NCBI GenBank assembly: GCA_964446385.1
Contig: CAYUOH010000007.1
Location: forward strand, 1 to 64,000
Origin: CAYSRC01 sp964446385
GTDB lineage: Bacteria > Bacillota > Clostridia > Oscillospirales > Ruminococcaceae
DNA length: 64,000 nt
Reading direction: 5' to 3'
The translations under genes were made by a program, and so were the position numbers. The notes beneath the pieces were generated by a model that worked only from the letters and a program-made list of their open reading frames with translations, had not been told where the DNA came from and made no database searches. Shown here in pieces: positions 8,993 to 18,563 of this stretch; the first letter of the stretch is position 1, and every line of letters starts with the position of its first letter.

Positions 8993-10831
8993 ATGTGCGG
9001 AATAATCGGATTTATGGGTAATACCGAAGCGGTTCCCGTCCTGCTGGACGGGCTGACGCGGCTCGAATATCGCGGATACGACTCCGCAGGAATCGCCGTT
9101 GTTTCTCCGGATGGCGTTCTGCAGGTTGAAAAAAGCAAAGGGCGCCTGTCGGCGCTTAGGGAGCGGCTGAACGAAACGCCGCCGCTTATAGGAAACGTTG
9201 GCATCGGCCACACGCGATGGGCGACGCACGGCGAGCCCAGCGATGTGAACGCCCACCCCCATTTGAGCGGCAGCGGCCGCATCGCTGTAGTCCACAACGG
9301 TATAATCGAGAACTATCTGGAACTTAAGAGCTATTTGGATCGCCGGGGCGTCGCCTTTGTCTCTGAGACGGACACAGAGGTCCTGGCCCAACTCATAGAC
9401 TATCTATACGCCAAAAGCGGGGATGTCATGGATGCCGTCAGCACCGCGCTTTCGCGCATAAGAGGGGCATATGCGCTGGGTGTTCTCTGCGCTGAGTACC
9501 CGGAACAAATAATCGCCGCACGCCGCGACGCGCCTCTGATAATCGGCTACGGAGAGGACGCGAACTATATCGCCTCCGATGTGACGGCGCTTGTGCCCTA
9601 CACACGCGTTGTCTCATACATGGAGGACAACGAGATAGCCGTGGTGACGGCAAAGGGTGTCAGTTTCTATGACGCCGGGAGATACCCCGTCGACAAGGAA
9701 AAGCATACGGTGGACTGGGACATAGCCGCAGCGGAGAAAGGCGGTTACGCCCATTTTATGCTCAAAGAAATCATGGAGCAGCCCGAAGCAGTTCGAAAAA
9801 CAATATCCCCCCGTCTGAGGGACGGTGAAATAGTATTCGATGAGCTTTCGGACGTATCGGCTCTGATTCAGAACATTTCACGTGTATATATCGTAGCCTG
9901 CGGCTCGTCCTATCACGTCGGCATGCTGGGCAAATACATACTGGAACGGCTGCTGGGTATACCGGTAGAGACTTGCCTCGCTTCCGAGTTTCGCTACTGC
10001 GACCCGCTGGCGGACGCCTCTACGCCGGTTATCGTTATCAGCCAGTCCGGTGAAACGTCGGACACCGTCGCCGCGCTGCGCGAAGCAAAGCGACGTGGCG
10101 CGCCGGTGCTGTCCATCGTAAACGTCATCGGCAGTTCTATCGCACGGGAATCCGACGCGGTGCTTTATACCTGGGCGGGGCCGGAGATCGCGGTAGCCAC
10201 AACAAAAGCTTACAGCACGCAATTGGTGCTTCTCACGATGCTGGGCGTGTATTTGGCAAGACGGCGAGGGAGTATGGACGACCTGCAGTATGCCGCTTTT
10301 GTCGAAGATCTGCTTGCCTTGCCGGAAAAAATGAGCGCCGTGCTCTCGGGACACGATGTGTACCAGAAGCTGGCTTCACTGTATTTTAACCACGACAGCG
10401 TGTTCTATATCGGCCGGAATCTGGACTTCGCGCTGGGGCTGGAGGGTTCGCTGAAGCTCAAAGAGATATCCTACATCCATTCGGAGTCATACGCCGCCGG
10501 CGAGCTGAAGCATGGGACTATCTCACTGATGGAACCGGGCGTTCTGGTCGTGGCTTTGGCGACCTGCGTGCCGCTTCTCGAAAAGGCCTTTTCAAACATC
10601 GTGGAGGTGCGCTCGCGCGGCGCGGACATCATCACGCTGACGACGGAGAGCTGTGCTGCGCGGTTGCAAGGCGAGGTTTCGGCACTGCTCACCGTGCCGG
10701 ACACACATCCGCTGCTTCAGCCCGTACTCGGCGTTCTGCCTCTCCAGCTCTTCGCCTACTACGTCGCTTTAAACCGGGGCTGTGATATTGACAAGCCCCG
10801 CAATCTCGCAAAATCTGTGACGGTGGAATGA
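8993..10831 (+). CDS. glmS: Glutamine-fructose-6-phosphate aminotransferase
   Basis: GlmS makes glucosamine-6-phosphate from fructose-6-phosphate and glutamine, the entry to peptidoglycan amino sugars. The 612 residues start MCGIIGF, so Cys2 is the class II glutaminase nucleophile; RLEYRGYDSAG, GHTRWATHG and VHNGIIENY follow. Two SIS domains carry ACGSSYHVG, SQSGETSDT and the C-terminal KPRNLAKSVTVE. It starts 3 bp after pyrG. No glmS ribozyme could sit upstream, because there is no leader space here; control must come from the whole transcript. Confidence 0.96.
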   Translation: MCGIIGFMGNTEAVPVLLDGLTRLEYRGYDSAGIAVVSPDGVLQVEKSKGRLSALRERLNETPPLIGNVGIGHTRWATHGEPSDVNAHPHLSGSGRIAVVHNGIIENYLELKSYLDRRGVAFVSETDTEVLAQLIDYLYAKSGDVMDAVSTALSRIRGAYALGVLCAEYPEQIIAARRDAPLIIGYGEDANYIASDVTALVPYTRVVSYMEDNEIAVVTAKGVSFYDAGRYPVDKEKHTVDWDIAAAEKGGYAHFMLKEIMEQPEAVRKTISPRLRDGEIVFDELSDVSALIQNISRVYIVACGSSYHVGMLGKYILERLLGIPVETCLASEFRYCDPLADASTPVIVISQSGETSDTVAALREAKRRGAPVLSIVNVIGSSIARESDAVLYTWAGPEIAVATTKAYSTQLVLLTMLGVYLARRRGSMDDLQYAAFVEDLLALPEKMSAVLSGHDVYQKLASLYFNHDSVFYIGRNLDFALGLEGSLKLKEISYIHSESYAAGELKHGTISLMEPGVLVVALATCVPLLEKAFSNIVEVRSRGADIITLTTESCAARLQGEVSALLTVPDTHPLLQPVLGVLPLQLFAYYVALNRGCDIDKPRNLAKSVTVE

Positions 10832-10861
10832 GACTGCCGTTTGATATAGGAGGACGACCGG

Positions 10862-12289
10862 TTGAGCATACATGAGGAATGCGGTGTGTTCGGCGTTATT
10901 TCGCCGGAGAAACGCAATGTCGCAGGCATTGTCTACTACGGGCTTTATGCACTTCAGCACAGAGGACAGGAGAGCTGCGGCATCGTATCGAACGACGACG
11001 GTTTGTTTTACGCCCACAAGGATCTGGGACTTGTGGGGGACGTGTTTCAGCCGGCTGTGATGAACAGCTTCCCCCCAGGCAGGATTGCCGTAGGACATGT
11101 GCGGTACGGAACCACGGGCGCAACAAGCCGGAGCAACTGCCAACCTCTGCTTGTCAACCACCAAAAGGGTAAAATGGCGATCGCCCACAACGGAAACCTG
11201 GTAAACTCGGCTGAACTTCGCAGTACGCTGGAGCTTGCGGGCGCAATATTTCATACGACAAGCGACACGGAAACCATTGCCTATATCGTCACGAAAGAGA
11301 GACTCATATCAGCCTCGATCGAGGAGGCGGTATGCCGTGCGATGCACACATTGGAAGGAGCATACTCCCTTGTGCTGATGTCGCCGCAAAAACTGATATG
11401 TGCCCGTGATCCATACGGATTCCGGCCCCTCTGCTACGGAAAGACCCGGGATGGCGTCTATGTAATAGCCTCCGAAAGTCAGGCCCTGTCGGCAGTGCAA
11501 GCCGATTTTATCCGGGATGTGGAGCCCGGCGAAATACTGGTGTTTTCCGGCAGTGAGCCGGTATCGATAACAGAACATTGCGGGGAAAAGCAGAAGAGGC
11601 TGTGCGCTTTCGAGTACATCTATTTTGCGCGTCCCGACGCCGTAATCGACGGAGTGTCCGTCCACAAAGCCAGGAAAAAAGCCGGCGCTATCCTTTCAAA
11701 GACACATCCTGTCGACGCGGACGTAGTGATCGGCGTGCCCGACTCCGGCCTTGACGCCGCACTCGGTTACAGCGAGCATTCCGGTATACCGTACGGTATA
11801 GGCCTCATCAAAAACCGATACATCGGCAGAACATTTATCCAGCCTGAACAGACCGGACGCCTGGATCAGGTGCGGATTAAGCTCAGCGCGATTGCGGACT
11901 GCGTTCGCGAAAAACGTGTCGTACTGATCGACGACTCCATAGTAAGGGGGACGACAAGCGGTCACATAGTAGGGCTTTTGCGTGAGGCGGGCGCTTTGGA
12001 GATCCATATGCGGGTTTCCTCTCCGAAATTCCTGCACCCCTGCTATTACGGAACAGACATTGATTCCGCGGAGCACCTGATCGCCACCCATCATACGACA
12101 GAAGAGATAGCCCGGATGATCAAAGCGGACTCGCTCGGATTCCTGCCGGTGGAGGCGCTGGAAGAAATGCTCGGAAACCGAGCGTATTGCGGCGCCTGTT
12201 TTGACGGCAATTACCCGACACAGCTCCCGACAGATACCGGGAAAGACCGGTTTGAGCAAAAGATATGCGTTTCAGACGACGGAGAATAA
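10862..12289 (+). CDS. purF: Amidophosphoribosyltransferase
   Basis: PurF commits PRPP and glutamine to purine synthesis. The start is TTG at 10862, supported by AGGAGG at 10848-10853 with 8 bp spacing. The first residues MSIHEE form a short propeptide before Cys-Gly-Val-Phe-Gly, the catalytic Cys of this class II amidotransferase, as in the Bacillus-type enzyme. The PRPP motif VVLIDDSIVRGTTS is near residue 355. Late cysteines, including YCGACFDGNYP, match the [4Fe-4S] ligands of the Bacillus class. Length is 475. It is one of six glutamine amidotransferase systems in this train. Confidence 0.95.
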   Translation: MSIHEECGVFGVISPEKRNVAGIVYYGLYALQHRGQESCGIVSNDDGLFYAHKDLGLVGDVFQPAVMNSFPPGRIAVGHVRYGTTGATSRSNCQPLLVNHQKGKMAIAHNGNLVNSAELRSTLELAGAIFHTTSDTETIAYIVTKERLISASIEEAVCRAMHTLEGAYSLVLMSPQKLICARDPYGFRPLCYGKTRDGVYVIASESQALSAVQADFIRDVEPGEILVFSGSEPVSITEHCGEKQKRLCAFEYIYFARPDAVIDGVSVHKARKKAGAILSKTHPVDADVVIGVPDSGLDAALGYSEHSGIPYGIGLIKNRYIGRTFIQPEQTGRLDQVRIKLSAIADCVREKRVVLIDDSIVRGTTSGHIVGLLREAGALEIHMRVSSPKFLHPCYYGTDIDSAEHLIATHHTTEEIARMIKADSLGFLPVEALEEMLGNRAYCGACFDGNYPTQLPTDTGKDRFEQKICVSDDGE

Positions 12290-12316
12290 ACAGTATGGAT
12301 TCAAAGGGAGATCACG

Positions 12317-13417
12317 ATGGAAAACACAGAAGGCCAGCTTCTGCTTGAGGACGGGACACAGCTTTTCGGCCGGCGATTCGGCGCGATATGCTCCCGCCCG
12401 GCGGAGCTCGTATTCAACACCTCTCCCGTAGGCTATCAGGAGATCGTCTCCGACCCGTCCTATACTTATCAGACCGTGGTGATGGCCTACCCGCTCATCG
12501 GCAACTACGGCATCACGGCGGAGGATTTCGAGACGGAGACGCCCACTGTAGGCGGGCTGATCGTGAGGGATTATTGCGACACGCCGTCTAATTTCAGGAG
12601 CGTTATGACCCTGTCGGCTCTGCTGGAGCGGCACGGCATACCCGGCATCAGCGGCGTGGATACCCGGCGGCTTGTCAGGCATATACGCGACAACGGATGC
12701 TGCAAGGCGCTGATAACGAATGCAGATACTTCTCTTGAGGACGGTCTGGAGCTGCTTAAAAACTATATTCAGCCGAGGAACGCGATCTCGCAGGTCAGCC
12801 GCGGGAAGATATGCGAATACCCTGTGCAGGGTGCAAAATATTGCGTCGTCGCAGTGGACTGCGGCATGAAACAAAACCTTGTCCGCAGTTTGAACGCCCT
12901 TGGCTGCGATGTGATCGCTGTGCCGTGGAATACCACTGCGGCTGCCGTCATTGGGCTGCACCCCGACGGCGTGCTCGTATCAAACGGGCCCGGAGATCCG
13001 ACGGACGCAGAGCCGGTCATAGAGTTAGTACGTGAACTTCGGGGGAAATACCCGATGTTCGGCGTTTGCCTCGGCCATCAGATCATCGCTCTCGCCTGCG
13101 GCGCCAAAACTTACAAGCTGAAGTTCGGACACCGCGGCGGGAACCACCCCGTGCGGGAGCTGAAAACAGGCAAAATTGAAATCACCTCGCAGAACCACTC
13201 CTACGCCGTGGACGCCGCCAGCCTCAACGGAACTCCGCTCTCGGCTACACATATAAACCTGCTGGACGGCACGGTGGAAGGTCTGGAGAGCAAAGCGGAC
13301 CTGCTTATGAGCGTTCAGTATCACCCGGAAAGCGCGCCCGGCCCGCAGGACAGCAGGTATCTGTTCGACCGTTTTCTTGCTTTGATGGAGGAACACAAAA
13401 ATGCCAAAGCGGACTGA
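12317..13417 (+). CDS. carA: Carbamoyl-phosphate synthase small subunit
   Basis: CarA hydrolyses glutamine and channels ammonia to CarB for carbamoyl phosphate, used for arginine and pyrimidines. The 366-residue protein has the small-subunit N-terminal domain (SYTYQTVVMAYPLIGNYG) and a class I glutaminase: FGVCLGHQIIALACGA with the nucleophilic Cys, and QYHPESAPGPQDS with the His/Glu. The last 17 bp overlap the start of carB, a common translational coupling for this pair. Confidence 0.96.
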   Translation: MENTEGQLLLEDGTQLFGRRFGAICSRPAELVFNTSPVGYQEIVSDPSYTYQTVVMAYPLIGNYGITAEDFETETPTVGGLIVRDYCDTPSNFRSVMTLSALLERHGIPGISGVDTRRLVRHIRDNGCCKALITNADTSLEDGLELLKNYIQPRNAISQVSRGKICEYPVQGAKYCVVAVDCGMKQNLVRSLNALGCDVIAVPWNTTAAAVIGLHPDGVLVSNGPGDPTDAEPVIELVRELRGKYPMFGVCLGHQIIALACGAKTYKLKFGHRGGNHPVRELKTGKIEITSQNHSYAVDAASLNGTPLSATHINLLDGTVEGLESKADLLMSVQYHPESAPGPQDSRYLFDRFLALMEEHKNAKAD

Positions 13418-16400
13418 CATACATAAAATACTCGTTATCGGTTCGGGCCCCATCGTCATCGGTCAGGCGGCTGAGTTTGACTACGCCGGTACGCAAGCCT
13501 GTCTTGCCCTGCGTGAGGAGGGCTACGAAGTCGTGCTCTGCAACTCCAATCCCGCCACGATCATGACAGACCCCACCGTTGCAAATAAGGTCTACATGGA
13601 ACCGCTGACGCTGGAATACGTCGCAAAAATCATTCGCAGGGAGCGTCCCGACGCGCTTCTGCCCGGTATCGGCGGCCAGACAGGGCTTAACCTCGCCATG
13701 AAGCTTGAGCAAAAGGGCGTCTTGCGCGAATGCCGCGTTGAGCTGCTGGGTACAAGCTCGCAGAGCATCGCCACGGCAGAGGACAGAGAGCTTTTTAAGA
13801 AGCTATGCCAGCGCATTGGCGAGCCGGTTCTGCCATCGTTTACCGTAAACACCTCCGAAGAGGGCTTTGACGCCGCGCGGAAAATCGGCTATCCCGTGGT
13901 GCTGCGCCCCGCCTTCACGCTGGGCGGTACCGGCGGCGGCTTCGCGGAAACCGAGGCAAAATTTACGGAGCTCATTCAGACGGCCCTCGACAGTTCACCC
14001 GTGTGTCAGGTGCTTATTGAAAAGAGTGTCAAAGGCTATAAAGAAATCGAATACGAGGTCATCCGCGACAAAAATGATACGGCGATCACCGTATGCAACA
14101 TGGAAAACATTGACCCTGTCGGCATACATACCGGCGACTCCGTCGTAGTCTGTCCCTCGCAGACCTTATCAAACAAGGAATACCATATGCTTAGGGACAG
14201 CGCGCTTAAAATCATTCGCGCGCTCGAGATCGAAGGCGGCTGCAACGTGCAGTTCGCCCTTGACCCGGATTCCTTTCAATATTACCTCATCGAGGTCAAT
14301 CCGCGGGTTTCCCGCTCCTCGGCGCTGGCGTCCAAAGCCAGCGGTTACCCAATCGCCCGCGTGTCGGCGAAAATCGGCGTCGGTATGACGCTGGATGAGA
14401 TCATGCTCGCCAACACACCCGCCTGCTTCGAGCCGGCACTTGACTATGTAGTGACGAAAATGCCGCGATTCCCCTTCGATAAGTTCACCGACGCCGACAG
14501 AACGCTGGGAACGCAGATGAAGGCCACCGGGGAAACCATGAGCGTCGGCAGGACGCTTGAGGAAAGCCTTCTCAAGGCTGTGCGCTCACTGGAAATCGGA
14601 GCCGACCATCTTTATATGCCGAAATTTGACGGTATGGAGAAAAGCGAGCTTCTGGAATATATAAAAACAGGTACGGACGACCGTCTGTTCGCGATTATGC
14701 GGCTCCTGCGGCTGGATTGCGCACCGGATGCGATATTTGACGCCACCGGGATCGATCGCTTTTACCTGTATAAAATGAAAAATATCGCAGACGAGGAATC
14801 GCGCCTCAAGGCCGCCGCAGGCTTTGCGGACGAACTGTACCGCGCAAAACGAATGGGTTTTTCCGACAAAGCGATCGCCGCGCTGTGGGAAACTGAAGAA
14901 ACCGAAGTTTTTGCGCAGAGGAAGCGGCTCGGCCTTTTCCCGGTCTACAGAATGATAGATACCTGCGCTTCGGAGTTTTCAAGTTATGTGCCGTATTTTT
15001 ATTCGACCTATGAGGACGAAAACGAGTCCGAGATATCGGAGAGAAAAAAGATCGTAGTCCTCGGATCCGGCCCTATCCGCATCGGGCAGGGTGTGGAGTT
15101 TGATTACTCCACCGTCCATGCGATAAAAACGATACGCGATGCGGGCTATGAGGCCATTATCATCAACAATAACCCTGAAACGGTATCCACGGATTATACA
15201 ACCTCCGACAAACTCTATTTTGAACCGCTGACCACGGAGGATGTGATGAACGTGCTGGAGCTGGAGCGGCCGGAGGGCGTCATCGCGACGCTTGGCGGGC
15301 AGACGGCCATAAATCTTGCCCAGTCGCTCACCGCGCGTGGCGTGAGGCTCATCGGAACTGACCTTGTCGCAATCGACAGAGCGGAAAACCGCGATGAGTT
15401 TGAAAGTCTGCTTCACCGGCTCGATATTCCGCGGCCGGCGGGAAAAGCCGTCACAAGCGTCGAGGCGGGCGTGGCCGCGGCTTCTGAGATAGGTTATCCT
15501 GTTCTTGTACGCCCGAGCTATGTGTTGGGCGGACGGGCAATGCAGATTGTGGCAAAGGAGGCTCACCTGCGGCAGTATCTTAAAACCGCCGTGGAACTCG
15601 GAGCAGACAAACCCGTGCTGGTGGACAGGTATATCAAGGGAAAGGAGCTGGAGACTGACGCGATCTGTGACGGCACAGATGTGTTTATCCCCGGTATTAT
15701 GGAGCTGGTGGAGCGTACGGGTATTCACTCCGGCGACTCCATCAGCGTTTATCCCACCTTCAGCGTGTCCGAACGTGTAAAGGCCACGATACTGGATTAC
15801 ACGCGGCGGCTGGGCCTTGGAATCGGCATCATCGGACTTTTCAACATACAGTTTATCGTAGACGAAAATGATAATGTCTATATCATCGAGGTAAATCCCC
15901 GCTCATCCAGAACCGTTCCGTTTCTCTCCAAGGCGACGGGCTTTCCGCTTGCTGACATCGCAACGCTGGTTTGCCTCGGGAAAAGTTTGCGTGAGCAGGG
16001 AGCCCTGCAGTTAAAGCCCGCAGAAAAGCAGCGCTGGTATGTAAAAGCGCCCGCATTCTCCTTCGCTAAGCTGGACGGTATGGACACTTACCTCTCTCCG
16101 GAGATGAAGTCCACAGGAGAGGCGATCGGATACGATACGAAACTGCATCGGGCAATGTACAAGGCGCTCGTTGCCTCCGGTCTTAAACTGCCGAATTACG
16201 GCAAGGTCATCGTGACTCTGGCCGACGAGGATAAGGCGGAGGCCATGCCGCTGGTCAAGCGTTTTTACGATATGGGGTACAGTATCGAGGCGACGACGCT
16301 GACGGCGGAGCATCTGCGCGCCTATGGCGTCAGAACGCACACGCTTCGCAAACTCAGCGAGGGCAGTACGGATATACTTGACGCCATCCGCTACGACCAC

Positions 16401-16622
16401 GTCGCCTATGTGATCAATACACGGGCAATCCTGTCCGGCATACACAATGAGGACGGGGTGGCGATCCGCCGCTGCGCCAACCGCAACGGAGTTACAATAT
16501 TTACTTCTCTGGATACTGTCCGCGTGCTGCTGGATGTGCTGGAGGAGCTGACCATAGGTGTGTCTACAATCAATGAGGAGGTATCATATGAATCTGACAA
16601 AAATGCAGGGGCTCGGGAATGA
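13401..16622 (+). CDS. carB: Carbamoyl-phosphate synthase large subunit
   Basis: CarB makes carbamoyl phosphate from bicarbonate, ammonia and two ATP. The 1073-residue protein shows the expected internal duplication: an N-terminal half with GSGPIVIGQAAEFDYAGTQA and RPAFTLGGTGGG, and a second half with GSGPIRIGQGVEFDYSTVHA and RPSYVLGGRAMQ, then an MGS-like allosteric domain from about residue 930. It overlaps carA by 17 bp and dapF by 35 bp. Its TGA stop at the normal family C-terminus is direct evidence that TGA is a true stop codon in this genome. Confidence 0.96.
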   Translation: MPKRTDIHKILVIGSGPIVIGQAAEFDYAGTQACLALREEGYEVVLCNSNPATIMTDPTVANKVYMEPLTLEYVAKIIRRERPDALLPGIGGQTGLNLAMKLEQKGVLRECRVELLGTSSQSIATAEDRELFKKLCQRIGEPVLPSFTVNTSEEGFDAARKIGYPVVLRPAFTLGGTGGGFAETEAKFTELIQTALDSSPVCQVLIEKSVKGYKEIEYEVIRDKNDTAITVCNMENIDPVGIHTGDSVVVCPSQTLSNKEYHMLRDSALKIIRALEIEGGCNVQFALDPDSFQYYLIEVNPRVSRSSALASKASGYPIARVSAKIGVGMTLDEIMLANTPACFEPALDYVVTKMPRFPFDKFTDADRTLGTQMKATGETMSVGRTLEESLLKAVRSLEIGADHLYMPKFDGMEKSELLEYIKTGTDDRLFAIMRLLRLDCAPDAIFDATGIDRFYLYKMKNIADEESRLKAAAGFADELYRAKRMGFSDKAIAALWETEETEVFAQRKRLGLFPVYRMIDTCASEFSSYVPYFYSTYEDENESEISERKKIVVLGSGPIRIGQGVEFDYSTVHAIKTIRDAGYEAIIINNNPETVSTDYTTSDKLYFEPLTTEDVMNVLELERPEGVIATLGGQTAINLAQSLTARGVRLIGTDLVAIDRAENRDEFESLLHRLDIPRPAGKAVTSVEAGVAAASEIGYPVLVRPSYVLGGRAMQIVAKEAHLRQYLKTAVELGADKPVLVDRYIKGKELETDAICDGTDVFIPGIMELVERTGIHSGDSISVYPTFSVSERVKATILDYTRRLGLGIGIIGLFNIQFIVDENDNVYIIEVNPRSSRTVPFLSKATGFPLADIATLVCLGKSLREQGALQLKPAEKQRWYVKAPAFSFAKLDGMDTYLSPEMKSTGEAIGYDTKLHRAMYKALVASGLKLPNYGKVIVTLADEDKAEAMPLVKRFYDMGYSIEATTLTAEHLRAYGVRTHTLRKLSEGSTDILDAIRYDHVAYVINTRAILSGIHNEDGVAIRRCANRNGVTIFTSLDTVRVLLDVLEELTIGVSTINEEVSYESDKNAGARE

Positions 16623-17376
16623 CTATTTATATCTGTACGGCTCAGTTCAAAATCCTTCGGAGCTGTCTGTCAAACTGTCCGACAGGCATTTCGGTATCGG
16701 TTCGGACGGGCTGATCCTCATAGAGCCTTCCGGTATCGCCGACTATAAAATGCGCGTTTTCAACGCAGACGGCAGCGAAGCAAAAATGTGCGGCAACGGA
16801 ATCAGGTGTGTTGGCAAGTATGTGTTTGACAAGGGCTATACCGATAAAACACAACTGACTGTCGAGACGCTTTCCGGCGTTCGGGAATTGGAACTGTCGG
16901 AATCCTTCGGTAAGGTCAACAACGTTACGGTCAACATGGGGCAGTATTCAGCGTCACCACCCATGATCCTGAAAGTAAATGATCAGAACGTTACCTGCAC
17001 GCCGATGTCCATTGGTAATCCTCACGCCGTGCTGTTTGTTTCCGATGCCGAGAATGCGCCTGTTTCGACACTCGGAGCCGCCATGGAACACCACTGGTAC
17101 TTTCCCGGCGGCGTGAACGTGGAATTCGTGCAGTGCATCGATTGCAGAACGCTGCGGATGCGTGTGTGGGAGCGCGGAAGCGGTATTACAATGGCCTGCG
17201 GTACGGGCGCCTGCGCCGCTGTCGCAGCCGCCGTGGAGGCCGGGATGTGCAATACAAACGAGGATATCTCCGTCCAACTTGACGGCGGCGTTCTTGTAAT
17301 CAAAATTTTCCCCGACCGAAGCGTTATCATGACTGGACCGGCAAAAACAGTATGCGAATGCGAGGTGGAGCTATGA
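16588..17376 (+). CDS. dapF: Diaminopimelate epimerase
   Basis: DapF interconverts LL- and meso-diaminopimelate for lysine and peptidoglycan. I start it at the ATG at 16588, which has GAGGAGG at 16575-16581; upstream in-frame codons would lie deep inside carB. The ~262-residue protein has MQGLGNDYLY, the first catalytic Cys in KMCGNGIRCVGKY, and the second Cys in TMACGTGACAAVAAA. The 35-bp overlap with carB places its ribosome site inside carB coding sequence, implying coupled translation. dapL follows with an ATGA overlap. Confidence 0.93.
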   Translation: MNLTKMQGLGNDYLYLYGSVQNPSELSVKLSDRHFGIGSDGLILIEPSGIADYKMRVFNADGSEAKMCGNGIRCVGKYVFDKGYTDKTQLTVETLSGVRELELSESFGKVNNVTVNMGQYSASPPMILKVNDQNVTCTPMSIGNPHAVLFVSDAENAPVSTLGAAMEHHWYFPGGVNVEFVQCIDCRTLRMRVWERGSGITMACGTGACAAVAAAVEAGMCNTNEDISVQLDGGVLVIKIFPDRSVIMTGPAKTVCECEVEL

Positions 17377-18563
17377 TACCGAATGAAAACTACCTAAATC
17401 TTAAAGATTCCTACCTGTTCCGTCGTATTGCGCAGAAAGTCAACGCGTATCTGTCAGAGAATCCCGGTGCGCACATGCTGCGCATGGGCATCGGCGACGT
17501 ATCGCTTCCGCTGTGCAACGCGGTCATTGAGGCTCTGCACAAGGCCGTGGATGACCAGGCGCACGCGGATACCTTTCGCGGCTATATGTCGGAACACGGC
17601 GCGGGTTTTTTACGCGAGGCTGTGGCGGCTTATTACGCCGGGAGAGGCGTGACACTTTCGCGGGACGAGGTTTTTGTGTCGAGTGGCGCAAGCGACGAGC
17701 TGGGCGATATTCTCGACCTGTTCGGCCATGGCAAAACAGTGATCATTCCGGAACCGGCGTATCCTGCCTATGTGGACGCCAACATTTTAGCCGGGAATCA
17801 CATAATACACATTTCCACCGACGCAAAAAACGGATTTTTGCCGACGCCTGACGAAAACGTCACCGCGGATATCATTTATCTCTGCTCGCCGAACAATCCC
17901 ACCGGCGCCGTATTCAATCGCGAACAACTGCGCGCATGGGTGGATTATGCAAATCGGATCGGCGCTATTATCCTGTTTGACGCGGCTTACGAGGCATTTA
18001 TTGAAGAGCCGGAGCCGCCTCACAGCATCTATGAGATCGAAGGCGCGCGTACCTGCGCGATTGAAATCTGCTCGCTGTCAAAAACGGCGGGCTTCACCGG
18101 CACCCGCTGCGGCTACACAATCATACCAAACGAACTGAACCGTTCCGATATGAACCTGAACACCATGTGGGTGCGAAACCGCACGACGAAAACCAACGGT
18201 GTGTCCTATATAATTCAACGGGGTGCCGCCGCCGTATTTACTCCTGAGGGACAATTGCAGATCCGGGAAAACATCGGTATATATAAGAAAAACGCCGCCT
18301 GTCTGTCGGCGGCGCTGGATGAGCTCGGCATCCGGTATACGGGAGGGAAAAATGCGCCGTATATATGGATGAAGTGCCCGAACCACATGGGAAGCTGGGA
18401 ACTTTTTGACTTTCTGTTAAATGAGATTCAAGTAGTCGGAACTCCGGGCGAAGGCTTTGGAAAATGCGGCGAGGGATACTTCCGTTTTTCAACCTTTGGC
18501 TCTCCTTCGGATACAGAGGAGGCCGCAAAACGAATGCTTAGGCTTCTGAAAGAAGAGGTGTAA
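17373..18563 (+). CDS. dapL: LL-diaminopimelate aminotransferase
   Basis: DapL converts tetrahydrodipicolinate directly to LL-DAP with glutamate as amino donor, bypassing succinylated or acetylated intermediates. The 396-residue fold-type I PLP enzyme shows NENYLNLKDSYLFRRIAQKV, RMGIGDVSLPL, YLCSPNNPTGAVF and the PLP lysine in SLSKTAGFTGTRCGY near residue 233. The ATG at 17373 has GAGGTGGAG upstream and overlaps the dapF TGA by 4 bp. Pairing with dapF completes the route from THDP to meso-DAP. This pathway is typical of some Clostridia and other anaerobes. Confidence 0.93.
   Translation: MIPNENYLNLKDSYLFRRIAQKVNAYLSENPGAHMLRMGIGDVSLPLCNAVIEALHKAVDDQAHADTFRGYMSEHGAGFLREAVAAYYAGRGVTLSRDEVFVSSGASDELGDILDLFGHGKTVIIPEPAYPAYVDANILAGNHIIHISTDAKNGFLPTPDENVTADIIYLCSPNNPTGAVFNREQLRAWVDYANRIGAIILFDAAYEAFIEEPEPPHSIYEIEGARTCAIEICSLSKTAGFTGTRCGYTIIPNELNRSDMNLNTMWVRNRTTKTNGVSYIIQRGAAAVFTPEGQLQIRENIGIYKKNAACLSAALDELGIRYTGGKNAPYIWMKCPNHMGSWELFDFLLNEIQVVGTPGEGFGKCGEGYFRFSTFGSPSDTEEAAKRMLRLLKEEV

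Noticed and set aside
8990..8995. glmS ribozyme
   Set aside because: Only 3 bp separate pyrG and glmS, leaving no room for the ribozyme.
7940..9391. A 483-codon open frame antisense to pyrG and glmS, with similar long antisense frames at 6511-7527 and 1481-2101
   Set aside because: They mirror strongly conserved enzymes; the products are low-complexity Arg/His/Val-rich with no domain and no ribosome site. They reflect codon bias of the sense genes.
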